A stretch of 31,388 bases of DNA from a virus: the IMG/VR virus record IMGVR_UViG_3300020187_000130, positions 1-31,388 of that record; one strand, written 5' to 3'. The notes under the pieces are model-generated. The model was given only the letters and a program-made list of their open reading frames with translations, searched no databases and was not told where the DNA came from. Shown in pieces: positions 1-6,104 of the stretch. Position numbers and translations under genes: made by a program. The first letter of the stretch is position 1. Every line of letters begins with the position of its first letter.

Positions 1-59
1 GCCGAAGTAGTAGGTGCTGTTGCCGCCGTTGAGCGTTTAATCTGAATTACTGTTGCCAT
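1..59 (-). CDS. N-terminus of a virion/fibre-type protein, cut by the window edge
   Basis: An ATG at 57-59 (minus strand) opens a frame that runs off the left edge of the window and reads MATVIQIKRSTAATAPTTS. The IQIKRS...AP...  opening is one I know from many marine T4-like phage structural and fibre proteins, where it is usually followed by L-x-x-GELAYS. A ribosome binding site, GAGGA, sits about nine bases upstream of the ATG. Only 19 residues are visible, so the fold and length are unknown. Its place directly downstream of two other small virion-type genes on the same strand supports a structural role. Confidence 0.6.
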   Translation of the reverse strand, partial: MATVIQIKRSTAATAPTTS

Positions 60-85
60 TTGGCTAATTCCTCTTATCTAAAGTT

Positions 86-107
86 AAAGAAGTTAAAGTA
101 CTTCTTT
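86..107. repeat. 8-bp inverted repeat in the gap between two virion genes
   Basis: AAAGAAGT at 86-93 and ACTTCTTT at 100-107 form a perfect stem with a six-base loop. On the plus strand it is followed by a T-rich run. On the minus strand, the direction in which the flanking genes are read, no U tract follows, so it is not a standard terminator for them. The stem is AT-rich. It could be a weak transcript-processing structure or chance. Confidence 0.35.
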
Positions 108-125
108 TTATTTTTATAATATAAT

Positions 126-353
126 TTAGTAAGTGCCGCCATCAAGTGATGCTAGACTAATAGACGATGAAAGCTCCTGTGCTACCCACTTTCCGGATGC
201 CTCGTCATACACTAGTGTATAACCATCTTCCAAAGTAGTAGAGTCTACATTAGCTAATTGCTCTACTTTGGCTGAAGTTACTCTTTTTGATCCTGTAGCA
301 ACGGTAGAAACTACTCTCGCACTACTAGAAGCAACAGAAACTTTAATTGCCAT
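126..353 (-). CDS. small virion/fibre-associated protein
   Basis: This is a 75-residue protein. Its middle carries the motif L-A-N-V-D-x-T-x-L-E-D-G-Y-T-L-V-Y-D followed by G-K-W-V-A at about residues 33-58. That motif recurs in marine phage tail-fibre and other structural proteins, so I infer a virion location, probably as a fibre segment or attachment adaptor. It has no signal peptide or membrane segment. Its start codon shares one base with the stop of the upstream gene (TAATG), which indicates translational coupling. The molecular role is unknown. Confidence 0.6.
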   Translation of the reverse strand: MAIKVSVASSSARVVSTVATGSKRVTSAKVEQLANVDSTTLEDGYTLVYDEASGKWVAQELSSSISLASLDGGTY

Positions 354-679
354 TATCGTGTTACCTCTGGGGTTACAGTTACAATGCCTTCAATTACTCT
401 TACGGTTTCAGCAGACGATGCCATTTCAACATCATACACATATCTACCAGCTTTTAATGCTGACGTTTGTGCAGGAGTCAAAGAAAGCGTAATTTCGCCT
501 GCTAAATTTGATTTACCTGTTGTAAAGGCTGTATAAGTACTAGTATAATAACTTTTACGAATCTGAGCAGTAATAGTGTAATCAGTCAGATCGGTAGGTG
601 TTCCGTCGTCTGCGGTTACATTAATAGTAAGGTCAAAAGTAGTCCCTTGATCTATAACTATGTTTGTTGTACCGGCCAT
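353..679 (-). CDS. small Ig-like/beta-sandwich virion protein
   Basis: This 108-residue protein is rich in Thr, Val and Asp. It begins with I-D-Q-G-T-T-F-D-L-T-I-N-V, continues with D-G-T-P-x-D-L-T-D-Y-T-I-x-A-Q-I-R-K at about residues 25-42, and ends with V-I-E-G-I-V-T-V-T-P-E-V-T-R. This pattern of alternating strands matches the small BppU-like or Ig-like proteins found among phage baseplate and fibre genes. The family match is by pattern only. The ATG at 677-679 has AGGATA upstream and a late promoter octamer 27 bases upstream. It is the first gene of a minus-strand unit that is divergent from the glycosyltransferase cassette at 731. Confidence 0.6.
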   Translation of the reverse strand: MAGTTNIVIDQGTTFDLTINVTADDGTPTDLTDYTITAQIRKSYYTSTYTAFTTGKSNLAGEITLSLTPAQTSALKAGRYVYDVEMASSAETVRVIEGIVTVTPEVTR

Positions 680-705
680 ATGATTATCCTGTTAGTTTAC
701 TCTTT

Positions 706-713
706 TATTTATA
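706..713 (-). promoter_or_regulatory. T4-type late promoter TATAAATA
   Basis: TATAAATA reads on the minus strand, 27 bases upstream of the ATG at 679, within the divergent gap between 679 and 731. The bases before it are TTGT. Two other intergenic copies in this window (22292-22299 and 27627-27634) are also preceded by TGT. In T4 this octamer is recognised by the gp55 sigma factor with the sliding clamp. Confidence 0.65.
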
Positions 714-730
714 ACAAATCAATATTGAAT

Positions 731-1381
731 ATGAAAACAATTTTGACACTAAAATATGGCAGTAAATACACTGCCGATGATGTGAATCGCATATATGATG
801 CGACTGATGGAAAGTACAATTATGTGTGCGTAACAGATGACACTGCAGGATTGTATGAAGATATTTATACAATCCCAATAGACAAAGAAGTAGAAGGTCA
901 CTGGGAAAAGGTAAAATTATTTAACCTGCATAATTACGGCAAGATACTGTATCTAGACCTAGACATAAGAATACAAAAAAATATAGATCATTTGTTTAAT
1001 TTACTTGACAATACCCCTGTTATTTGCTATACTTATTGGAAAGATAAAAACTTTCCTTATCATAAAGATGCTAGATGGTCTTTTAATTACCTGAGTAACT
1101 TCAACTCAAGTGTAATGTTATGGGAAGATGCTAGACATATATATGATTACTGGGAAGAAAATAAAGACTATTACATGGTTAAATACGCAGGTGATGATAG
1201 ATTTTTATACCATGAAAACTTTACTTTCGAACACTTTCCAAAGAACGAGATATACTCTTTCAAGTTCTCCGGTGGTGATTATAAGCCAGACTACACGATA
1301 GCACTATTAAACGGGCAAGATGACTTTCCCGACATTGAGAAAGATTATGATAAACTTTGTATGTATCAAGTGGGGCGATAA
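731..1381 (+). CDS. GT-A-like glycosyltransferase, paralogue 1 of 4
   Basis: This 216-residue protein is read from the ATG at 731. The longer frame from 647 adds 28 residues that have no counterpart in the three paralogues and overlap the divergent promoter, so I reject that start. It opens with L-K-Y-G-S-K-Y-T-x-D-D-V-N. It has Y-L-D-L-D-I-R-I-Q-K-N-I-D at about residues 74-86, in which D-L-D is the expected metal/nucleotide-sugar DxD motif. It also has N-S-S-V-M-L-W near 125-131 and G-D-D-R-F near 154. These motifs recur in the next three genes. The probable role is sugar transfer from a nucleotide-sugar; donor and acceptor are unknown. It lacks the Y-R-x-[DE]-x-[IL]-x-C tail of the others. 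No clear ribosome binding site is seen. It overlaps the next gene by 35 bases. Confidence 0.7.
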   Translation: MKTILTLKYGSKYTADDVNRIYDATDGKYNYVCVTDDTAGLYEDIYTIPIDKEVEGHWEKVKLFNLHNYGKILYLDLDIRIQKNIDHLFNLLDNTPVICYTYWKDKNFPYHKDARWSFNYLSNFNSSVMLWEDARHIYDYWEENKDYYMVKYAGDDRFLYHENFTFEHFPKNEIYSFKFSGGDYKPDYTIALLNGQDDFPDIEKDYDKLCMYQVGR

Positions 1382-2105
1382 GTACACTCCTGATTATGTA
1401 AATAATCTCTTTCGTATGGTCGAAAGAAACTATACGAAGCCATTCACATTCACATGCTACACAGATGACACTGAAGGTCTAGAGTGTGACACGCATCCTA
1501 TTCCTGATGATGGTGTGCTTCATCCAGATCATTGGTTTGGCAAAGAAGGTTATTGTTGGGATCGTGCCAAGTTTCTTGTATTCAACTCACATGAATGGCT
1601 AGGATATGAAGGCAAGTGGTGCTACTTTGATTTAGATGTTATCATTCAAAACAATATAGATGACATAGATGAACTAGCAGAAAAGCCTCGTATAGCACAT
1701 TCTAAGTGGCAGAATCCGTCTCAGATACACGAAAGACTCTTTATTGAAATGAGAGGCACTTTCTATAACTCTAGTATGATGTTGTGGAATGGCGGACAGT
1801 GCAAACACATTTACCATGATGTTCTGATTAATGATGAGATGGTATTCAAAACATTCTACAAAGGCAGTGACAACTATCACTACTGGAGACAGAGAGACTT
1901 CTGGTCTAACATTCCTTTTGATTGGGTGTATTCATACAATAGAGGTATGACTTATCCTGATGATATAGAACCAAAAACATATAGACCCGATGCTAAGATT
2001 TGTGTTTTCAATACAGACCTAACACCTGATCCGAAAGCAAAGTCACAAATAAAACTTGAAGAACTAGAAGATCCAATCATGTTGACTTTGTGGGAGGGAG
2101 AATGA
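1347..2105 (+). CDS. GT-A-like glycosyltransferase, paralogue 2 of 4
   Basis: This is a 252-residue protein. I chose the ATG at 1347 because the reading M-I-N-F-V-C-I-K-W-G-D-K-Y-T-P-D-Y-V-N aligns with the openings of the next two genes; an upstream ATG at 1320 adds nine unrelated residues. The candidate DxD is in W-C-Y-F-D-L-D-V-I-I-Q-N-N-I-D at about residues 91-105. Other shared motifs are C-Y-T-D-D near 37-41, N-S-S-M-M-L-W, G-S-D-N-Y-H-Y-W, and Y-S-Y-N-R-G in the C-terminal third. It is predicted to be a cytoplasmic sugar transferase with unknown substrates. It ends in an ATGA overlap with the next gene, with GGGAGGGAG just upstream acting as that gene's ribosome binding site. Confidence 0.75.
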   Translation: MINFVCIKWGDKYTPDYVNNLFRMVERNYTKPFTFTCYTDDTEGLECDTHPIPDDGVLHPDHWFGKEGYCWDRAKFLVFNSHEWLGYEGKWCYFDLDVIIQNNIDDIDELAEKPRIAHSKWQNPSQIHERLFIEMRGTFYNSSMMLWNGGQCKHIYHDVLINDEMVFKTFYKGSDNYHYWRQRDFWSNIPFDWVYSYNRGMTYPDDIEPKTYRPDAKICVFNTDLTPDPKAKSQIKLEELEDPIMLTLWEGE

Positions 2106-2920
2106 GAGTAAACTATGTCTGCTGCAAATGGGGAACTAAGTATGGTCCTCACTTTGTAAACAAACTAAAGAATATGGCAAAGCGCCATACTGATCCTGAG
2201 AAGTTTGACTTTCACTTCTATTGCTACACTGAGCATCCTGAAGGTCTTGATGAGGAGATTAAAGTAATTGACTTCCCTGACATTGACAGCATTCATCCTA
2301 AGTATTGGTTTGGTAACGATAATTTTAAATATGGCATGGCTCGTTGTTGGGACCGTCCTAAGACTTTTGTCTTCAACACTCATAATTTTGCTGAAGATAA
2401 ACCTACTGGTCGTTTCGTCTTTCTTGATCTGGATGTTATTATCCAGAATGATATGGAACCTATCATTATATACGATTTAGACCGCCCTACTAAACTGAGA
2501 AGTTGGTGGCAAGATCCTCGTCCTATGACTACACGACAATTCAAACTTGCACACGGTGCTTACACTAACGGTAGCTGTCAAGTTTGGAGTGATGACCAAT
2601 GCGAAGTCATTTGGAAAGATGTACTAGAACACCAAGAAAGAATATGGTTTACCTTCACTGACGGTACAGACAACTATCACAGTTGGCGGTGGGGAGATTT
2701 CAGTGAGGCAAAGTTATGGGGACACTTCCCAAGTTGGATGGCATACTCATACAATCGTGGTCGTTCTTGGGAAGAAGATGATTTAGCAGTAGATACATAT
2801 AGAGAAGATCCTATATTGTGTGTATTTAATATTGACTTGTTGCCTTTTGAAGATAAAAGTAGAGGCAGCACAAAACAAGATGACTTAGCAGACCCTAATT
2901 TATTGGAGCATTGGAGATGA
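2102..2920 (+). CDS. GT-A-like glycosyltransferase, paralogue 3 of 4
   Basis: This 272-residue protein starts at the ATG at 2102, coupled to the preceding stop by ATGA and preceded by a strong GGGAGGGAG. It is the longest of the four paralogues. Key motifs in order are C-C-K-W-G-T-K-Y-G-P-x-F-V-N at 7-20, C-Y-T near 41, W-D-R-P-K-T-F-V-F-N at 83-92, F-L-D-L-D-V-I-I-Q-N-D at 107-117 (DxD), N-G-S-C-Q-V-W, G-T-D-N-Y-H-S-W, Y-S-Y-N-R-G, and Y-R-E-D-P-I-L-C-V-F-N near the end. The 3' end overlaps the fourth paralogue by ATGA. Function is inferred as glycosyl transfer; no substrate can be assigned. The close similarity to its neighbours indicates tandem duplication and divergence. Confidence 0.75.
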   Translation: MRVNYVCCKWGTKYGPHFVNKLKNMAKRHTDPEKFDFHFYCYTEHPEGLDEEIKVIDFPDIDSIHPKYWFGNDNFKYGMARCWDRPKTFVFNTHNFAEDKPTGRFVFLDLDVIIQNDMEPIIIYDLDRPTKLRSWWQDPRPMTTRQFKLAHGAYTNGSCQVWSDDQCEVIWKDVLEHQERIWFTFTDGTDNYHSWRWGDFSEAKLWGHFPSWMAYSYNRGRSWEEDDLAVDTYREDPILCVFNIDLLPFEDKSRGSTKQDDLADPNLLEHWR

Positions 2921-3600
2921 TTAATATTTACACAGTGAAGTGGGGACAAAAATATGGCCCTGAGCATGTGAATAAGATACACGATCAATGCAAAAAGTTT
3001 ATCAAAGAAGACTTTGATTTCTATTGCTTGACTGAACTACCACATGATTTGAATCCAGATATACTTGTGATACCTTTTCCAGAAGATAACTACTACGAGA
3101 AATGGTGGAACAAGCTACATCTTTTTGATCGTAGTGTAGTCAAGCAGAAAGGTGAAAAGATATTTTTTGATTTAGATGTAATTATACAGAAAGATATAGA
3201 TTGTATAGTAGACTATCCGTGCGATGACAATCTTGTTTTTATTAGAACAAGTTGGCACAATATGAGAAAGATGAAAACGGATGTTGTTGATGCTCAGTGG
3301 AAATACACTGACTTAAACTCTAGCGTACTTCGTTGGAATGACAGACTAAATATTGACAAGATTACTAAATTTGTGAAAGACTACCCTTCTCAGATGTTTT
3401 TCTATTACAGAGGACTAGATAATCTTTTTGCACACCAAGGAGATCGTCTACTGAATATAGAATATTTTCCAGACGGTTGGGTGTATAGCTACAACAACGG
3501 TTACGTGTGGCCTACTGATGTGAGAAAGCAGACGTTTAGAGAAGAGCCACTTATTTGTTTATATGATTCTATGGAGCGACCTGAAGATGTTAAGTTATAA
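2917..3600 (+). CDS. GT-A-like glycosyltransferase, paralogue 4 of 4
   Basis: This 227-residue protein is read from the ATG at 2917, which overlaps the preceding stop as ATGA. An in-frame ATG six bases upstream is less likely. It opens M-I-N-I-Y-T-V-K-W-G-Q-K-Y-G-P-E-H-V-N. It has the DxD motif in F-F-D-L-D-V-I-I-Q-K-D-I-D at about 83-95, N-S-S-V-L-R-W, G-L-D-N-L-F-A-H-Q-G-D, Y-S-Y-N-N-G, and the shared tail F-R-E-E-P-L-I-C-L. It is shorter than paralogues 2 and 3 because the loop between the N-terminal motif and the DxD is reduced. The donor and acceptor sugars are unknown. Its end overlaps the following methyltransferase-like gene by 14 bases. Confidence 0.75.
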   Translation: MINIYTVKWGQKYGPEHVNKIHDQCKKFIKEDFDFYCLTELPHDLNPDILVIPFPEDNYYEKWWNKLHLFDRSVVKQKGEKIFFDLDVIIQKDIDCIVDYPCDDNLVFIRTSWHNMRKMKTDVVDAQWKYTDLNSSVLRWNDRLNIDKITKFVKDYPSQMFFYYRGLDNLFAHQGDRLLNIEYFPDGWVYSYNNGYVWPTDVRKQTFREEPLICLYDSMERPEDVKL

Positions 3601-4243
3601 TTTTTTAAATAACTATAAAAATTGGGGTGATGGTTTAGATAAAATTAACCATGAAATGCCTTACAAACAAGAAGATTTTAGAAAGTCTCTCAACCCAAAC
3701 TCTATGGAAGCTGCTATCTGGCTCGTAGAAGAGTTATTAAACCACATAGACAACGAAAAGAAATTAAACATTACAGTGTTAAATTCTTGGTTAGGGTTTC
3801 CTCTCGTTCCGTTGCTATGCGAGAACTTAAATGTTGAGAAGATAAATCTGATTGATGTTGATAATGACGCACTAGAATTGTCTAAAGTATTTAATCGTCA
3901 TTATCGAGAAGAAGGTGTAGATTTGAATCATATCAACTGGGATGTTCCTTTTGCGTTTCACGACATTAATGCAATGGAATCTGATGTAGTAATCTCAATG
4001 TGTGCTGAGACAATGTATCCTTTGAAAGAATTGACTACTGCAAATCCTGATTGTATCTTTGCAATACAGAACTCAAATCTAATTAAAGAGATGTACGGCA
4101 TCAATTGTATGAATAGTATTGAAGAGCATATAGAAAATACAGGCATAAAAAATGTCCAGTATCAAGACTCTATTGAGCAGAAGTACTGGACATTTGATGG
4201 TCTAAACGAGTTCGAACGCTTTATGGCTATTGGAACGAAGTAG
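3587..4243 (+). CDS. class I SAM-dependent methyltransferase-like protein
   Basis: This is a 218-residue protein. The ATG at 3587 is preferred: it overlaps the previous stop by 14 bases and has GGAG about a dozen bases upstream. The upstream frame from 3563 adds only eight residues. A Rossmann-like pattern is visible. N-I-T-V-L-N-S-W-L-G-F-P at 61-72 occupies the place of motif I but lacks the usual G-x-G-x-G. I-N-L-I-D-V-D-N-D-A-L-E-L-S-K at 86-100 supplies the acidic SAM ribose-binding position. D-V-V-I-S-M-C-A-E-T-M-Y-P at 133-145 sits at the motif IV position. It is last in the glycosyltransferase cassette, which suggests methylation of a sugar or sugar acceptor, but that is inference. 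Its 3' end overlaps the convergent gene by 17 bases and contains a 12-bp inverted repeat. Confidence 0.55.
   Translation: MLSYNFLNNYKNWGDGLDKINHEMPYKQEDFRKSLNPNSMEAAIWLVEELLNHIDNEKKLNITVLNSWLGFPLVPLLCENLNVEKINLIDVDNDALELSKVFNRHYREEGVDLNHINWDVPFAFHDINAMESDVVISMCAETMYPLKELTTANPDCIFAIQNSNLIKEMYGINCMNSIEEHIENTGIKNVQYQDSIEQKYWTFDGLNEFERFMAIGTK
4147..4195 (-). terminator. hairpin plus U tract, probable terminator of the 6057-4227 operon
   Basis: AAATGTCCAGTA at 4150-4161 and TACTGGACATTT at 4184-4195 form a perfect 12-bp inverted repeat with a 22-base loop. Read on the minus strand, the hairpin ends in six U (4147-4152) and begins about 32 bases after the stop of the gene at 4227-4883. This is the arrangement of an intrinsic terminator, although the loop is long. 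The element lies entirely inside the coding sequence of the convergent methyltransferase-like gene, where the arms encode N-V-Q-Y and K-Y-W-T-F. On the plus strand no U tract follows. Confidence 0.6.
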
Positions 4244-4883
4244 CGTCTTCTCCTGATATATCTGCAATCATGTCTTGCCACATTTCTAAGTGTGGTATGA
4301 CGAAGCCTAAAGTAAGACGAGCTTCATGAGACCCGGCACAGTGATATACTACTTTGTCGGGTTCTCTACCTTTACCAAAGTATCCTACCTTACAAGTCCA
4401 ACCTGGGCTGTCCTTCATGTTGACTACTTCTTTCGTAATAGGATTTCTGTAGCGAAAGAAGCCATTCCCTTCTTTTGAATATGACAATAGAATATTATAG
4501 CCAGAAGCATTCCAATTATTATGCCAGCCCATGAAACCGCCAGGCGGATAATACACGTTGACTGCTTGGTTACGAGCGCCTAAGTATGAACACAATGTAG
4601 TAGCCATGTCTCTACATTTTTTATTATGTTCAGAAGATACTCGTTCCTCAGATGCAATATCAACTGACATAGTTTTCTCAGGATATCCTATATGTTCACC
4701 ATCTTTAGATATCACTTCTTCTAAGTGTTCAAGACCACAGGCTTTAGGTAGTGTGTATCCCTGATGTCTGCCTTCATGGTTAGATATTTTATCTAACTCA
4801 GATAAGTCTTGCTCAAAGAACCAATCGCTGTAGTCAGTGATAATCTTCAGAATGTCTTCGTTTTTTATGTCAACTAGTTTCAT
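4227..4883 (-). CDS. 2OG-Fe(II) oxygenase-like protein with an altered metal motif
   Basis: This is a 218-residue protein. Residues 111-124 read Y-Y-P-P-G-G-F-M-G-W-H-N-N-W. They are followed by G-Y-N-I-L-L-S-Y and G-N-G-F-F-R-Y-R-N-P, then V-V-Y-H-C at 178-182 and R-L-T-L-G-F-V at 189-195. The layout resembles a double-stranded beta-helix oxygenase: a proximal H-x-[DE] (here H121-N-N123, so the acid is replaced by Asn), a distal His (H181), and an Arg eight residues later (R189) where 2-oxoglutarate would bind. Related sequences are common in marine T4-like phages. With Asn in the triad, activity is uncertain. The start abuts the stop of the upstream glycosyltransferase (TAAATG). The 3' end overlaps a plus-strand gene by 17 bases. 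Confidence 0.5.
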   Translation of the reverse strand: MKLVDIKNEDILKIITDYSDWFFEQDLSELDKISNHEGRHQGYTLPKACGLEHLEEVISKDGEHIGYPEKTMSVDIASEERVSSEHNKKCRDMATTLCSYLGARNQAVNVYYPPGGFMGWHNNWNASGYNILLSYSKEGNGFFRYRNPITKEVVNMKDSPGWTCKVGYFGKGREPDKVVYHCAGSHEARLTLGFVIPHLEMWQDMIADISGEDATSFQ

Positions 4884-5588
4884 TTAGTCTAACTTATCCT
4901 GAGGTATAGTATGATGATACAAAACAACGTCAGTGCCTTGTAGTTCTTCAAAGTGATATCCATTTACAAAATTCCAACGAGCATCTGGTTCTGCTATATA
5001 TCCCCACTTAACATCTTTCTCGCCATAAGTCAACAGCCGCCACATAGTAAATGTGTCCCACTTTCTAGCATCTTCGGGGTAGTGTAACATGTCATAGTCA
5101 GGTTCCCATTGTGCAAGATACTCAGTGTACCAAGCTCCCATGAGATCCATTGTTGCTTCGTTTTTTCTGTAGATAAAGAATCCACAGTGACAAGTCATCT
5201 CTTCGCCCTCTGCCAACTTAGTCAGTTTAGCATTGTATGGACGATTCTTAGTAAATACAATGTCCATATCATCAGGCAACTCGTCCCATACATTCTGAAT
5301 ATCTTCATGTTGACACATCATATCAGCATCTAGATAACAAGTAATGTCGTATGGAGTCTTTTCTAGCGCCCACAACTTAGCACGAATGTGACGAGGAATT
5401 CCTTCAGTCACTACGTTATCAAATAACTCATAGTCTTCTTGTTCAACCCATTCTTCATGGGTAAAGAAAGTGATGTTAGCTTCTGGATAAAAATCTCGTA
5501 CTGATTCTGCTAGTACTTTAGCATAACGATAGAATCCTTTCTTAACAGAAGCAACAATAACAAACCCTTTAGTCTGCTTCTTTGCCAT
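4884..5588 (-). CDS. GT-A glycosyltransferase with DAD motif (GT8-like)
   Basis: This 234-residue protein starts at the ATG at 5588. A TTG two codons upstream is less likely. It begins G-F-V-I-V-A-S-V-K-K-G-F-Y-R-Y-A, typical of the first strand and helix of GT-A enzymes that work on stored donor sugars. It has R-A-K-L-W-A-L at 69-75 and C-Y-L-D-A-D-M-M at 84-91, in which D-A-D is the metal-binding DxD. Further motifs are C-H-C-G-F-F-I-Y at 133-140 and W-N-F-V-N-G near 205. The pattern resembles GT8-type or related transferases. It is not obviously a member of the four-paralogue set on the plus strand. It overlaps the upstream gene by 20 bases and directly abuts the oxygenase-like gene, so the three are probably co-expressed. 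Substrates are unknown. Confidence 0.7.
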   Translation of the reverse strand: MAKKQTKGFVIVASVKKGFYRYAKVLAESVRDFYPEANITFFTHEEWVEQEDYELFDNVVTEGIPRHIRAKLWALEKTPYDITCYLDADMMCQHEDIQNVWDELPDDMDIVFTKNRPYNAKLTKLAEGEEMTCHCGFFIYRKNEATMDLMGAWYTEYLAQWEPDYDMLHYPEDARKWDTFTMWRLLTYGEKDVKWGYIAEPDARWNFVNGYHFEELQGTDVVLYHHTIPQDKLD

Positions 5589-6057
5589 TCTCAAGTTCCT
5601 TCATCAACAAAATAGTAGCATATGCCTGAACTTCCATGATAGACTTAGACTTACGGATTAATCGTTTCATCTCAGTATTTTTAGAATTTTTAATAGCATC
5701 TACTTCAAATGCTTCTAGCTTACAGTTAAATAATGATTCTTGTTTACCACGAACCATCTGAGATTCACGCCTTTCCATTTGGCGCTTGATATTTTCGTTG
5801 CGTCTGTCTAGACCAACTTGTGTGTTGTTATCAATTTCATCTTCGGTATACTGCTCTAGAACAGACTTCATGTCAGGATTAGTGCCATCAGGATCCATTA
5901 TGGAAGCCATACTGCTCTGACCATCAGAATTTTCTATCGTGACGATAAGGTGTCTATTATCTTTGTTGGACCAATAAGGAAAAAGATATTTCTTTTTAGG
6001 TATTTCTGCGGATACTTGTTGCACCGAAGTATCCGCAGAAATTACGAGTTCAGACAT
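5569..6057 (-). CDS. conserved phage protein of unknown function
   Basis: I do not recognise a named family for this 162-residue protein. The N-terminal half contains K-Y-L-F-P-Y-W-S-N-K-D-N-R-H-L-I-V-T-I-E at about 23-42, then M-D-P-D-G-T-N-P-D and L-E-Q-Y-T-E-D-E-I-D-N-N-T at about 67-79. The C-terminal half is basic, mostly helical and coiled-coil-prone, rich in Arg, Lys and Glu. It lies immediately downstream of the Tyr/Gly-repeat fibre gene, a position in which T4-like phages often carry fibre assembly factors. That is only a positional hint. Ribosome binding site GGAG lies about eight bases before the ATG. Confidence 0.5.
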   Translation of the reverse strand: MSELVISADTSVQQVSAEIPKKKYLFPYWSNKDNRHLIVTIENSDGQSSMASIMDPDGTNPDMKSVLEQYTEDEIDNNTQVGLDRRNENIKRQMERRESQMVRGKQESLFNCKLEAFEVDAIKNSKNTEMKRLIRKSKSIMEVQAYATILLMKELENGKEAD

Positions 6058-6071
6058 TGTGTAGCTCCATA

Positions 6072-6100
6072 ATTAAAATAGTGTAATACTATATAGTCAA
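6072..6100 (-). promoter_or_regulatory. possible sigma70-like promoter for the 6057-4227 operon
   Basis: On the minus strand TTGACT (6095-6100) and TTTAAT (6072-6077) are separated by 17 bases, five of six matches to each consensus box. The start codon lies about 15 bases after the -10 box, with GGAG between. The gap is AT-rich, so chance is possible. A short ATAGT/ACTAT inverted repeat lies within the spacer. Confidence 0.35.
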
Positions 6101-6104
6101 AATT

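Noticed and set aside
86-107. Intrinsic terminator reading of the 8-bp hairpin
   Set aside because: The T-rich tract follows only on the plus strand, where no gene reads toward it; the stem is almost all A-T. It is kept only as an inverted repeat.
647-730. Upstream extension of the first glycosyltransferase gene to an ATG at 647
   Set aside because: The extra 28 residues have no counterpart in the paralogues, overlap the start of the divergent gene, and cover its late promoter.
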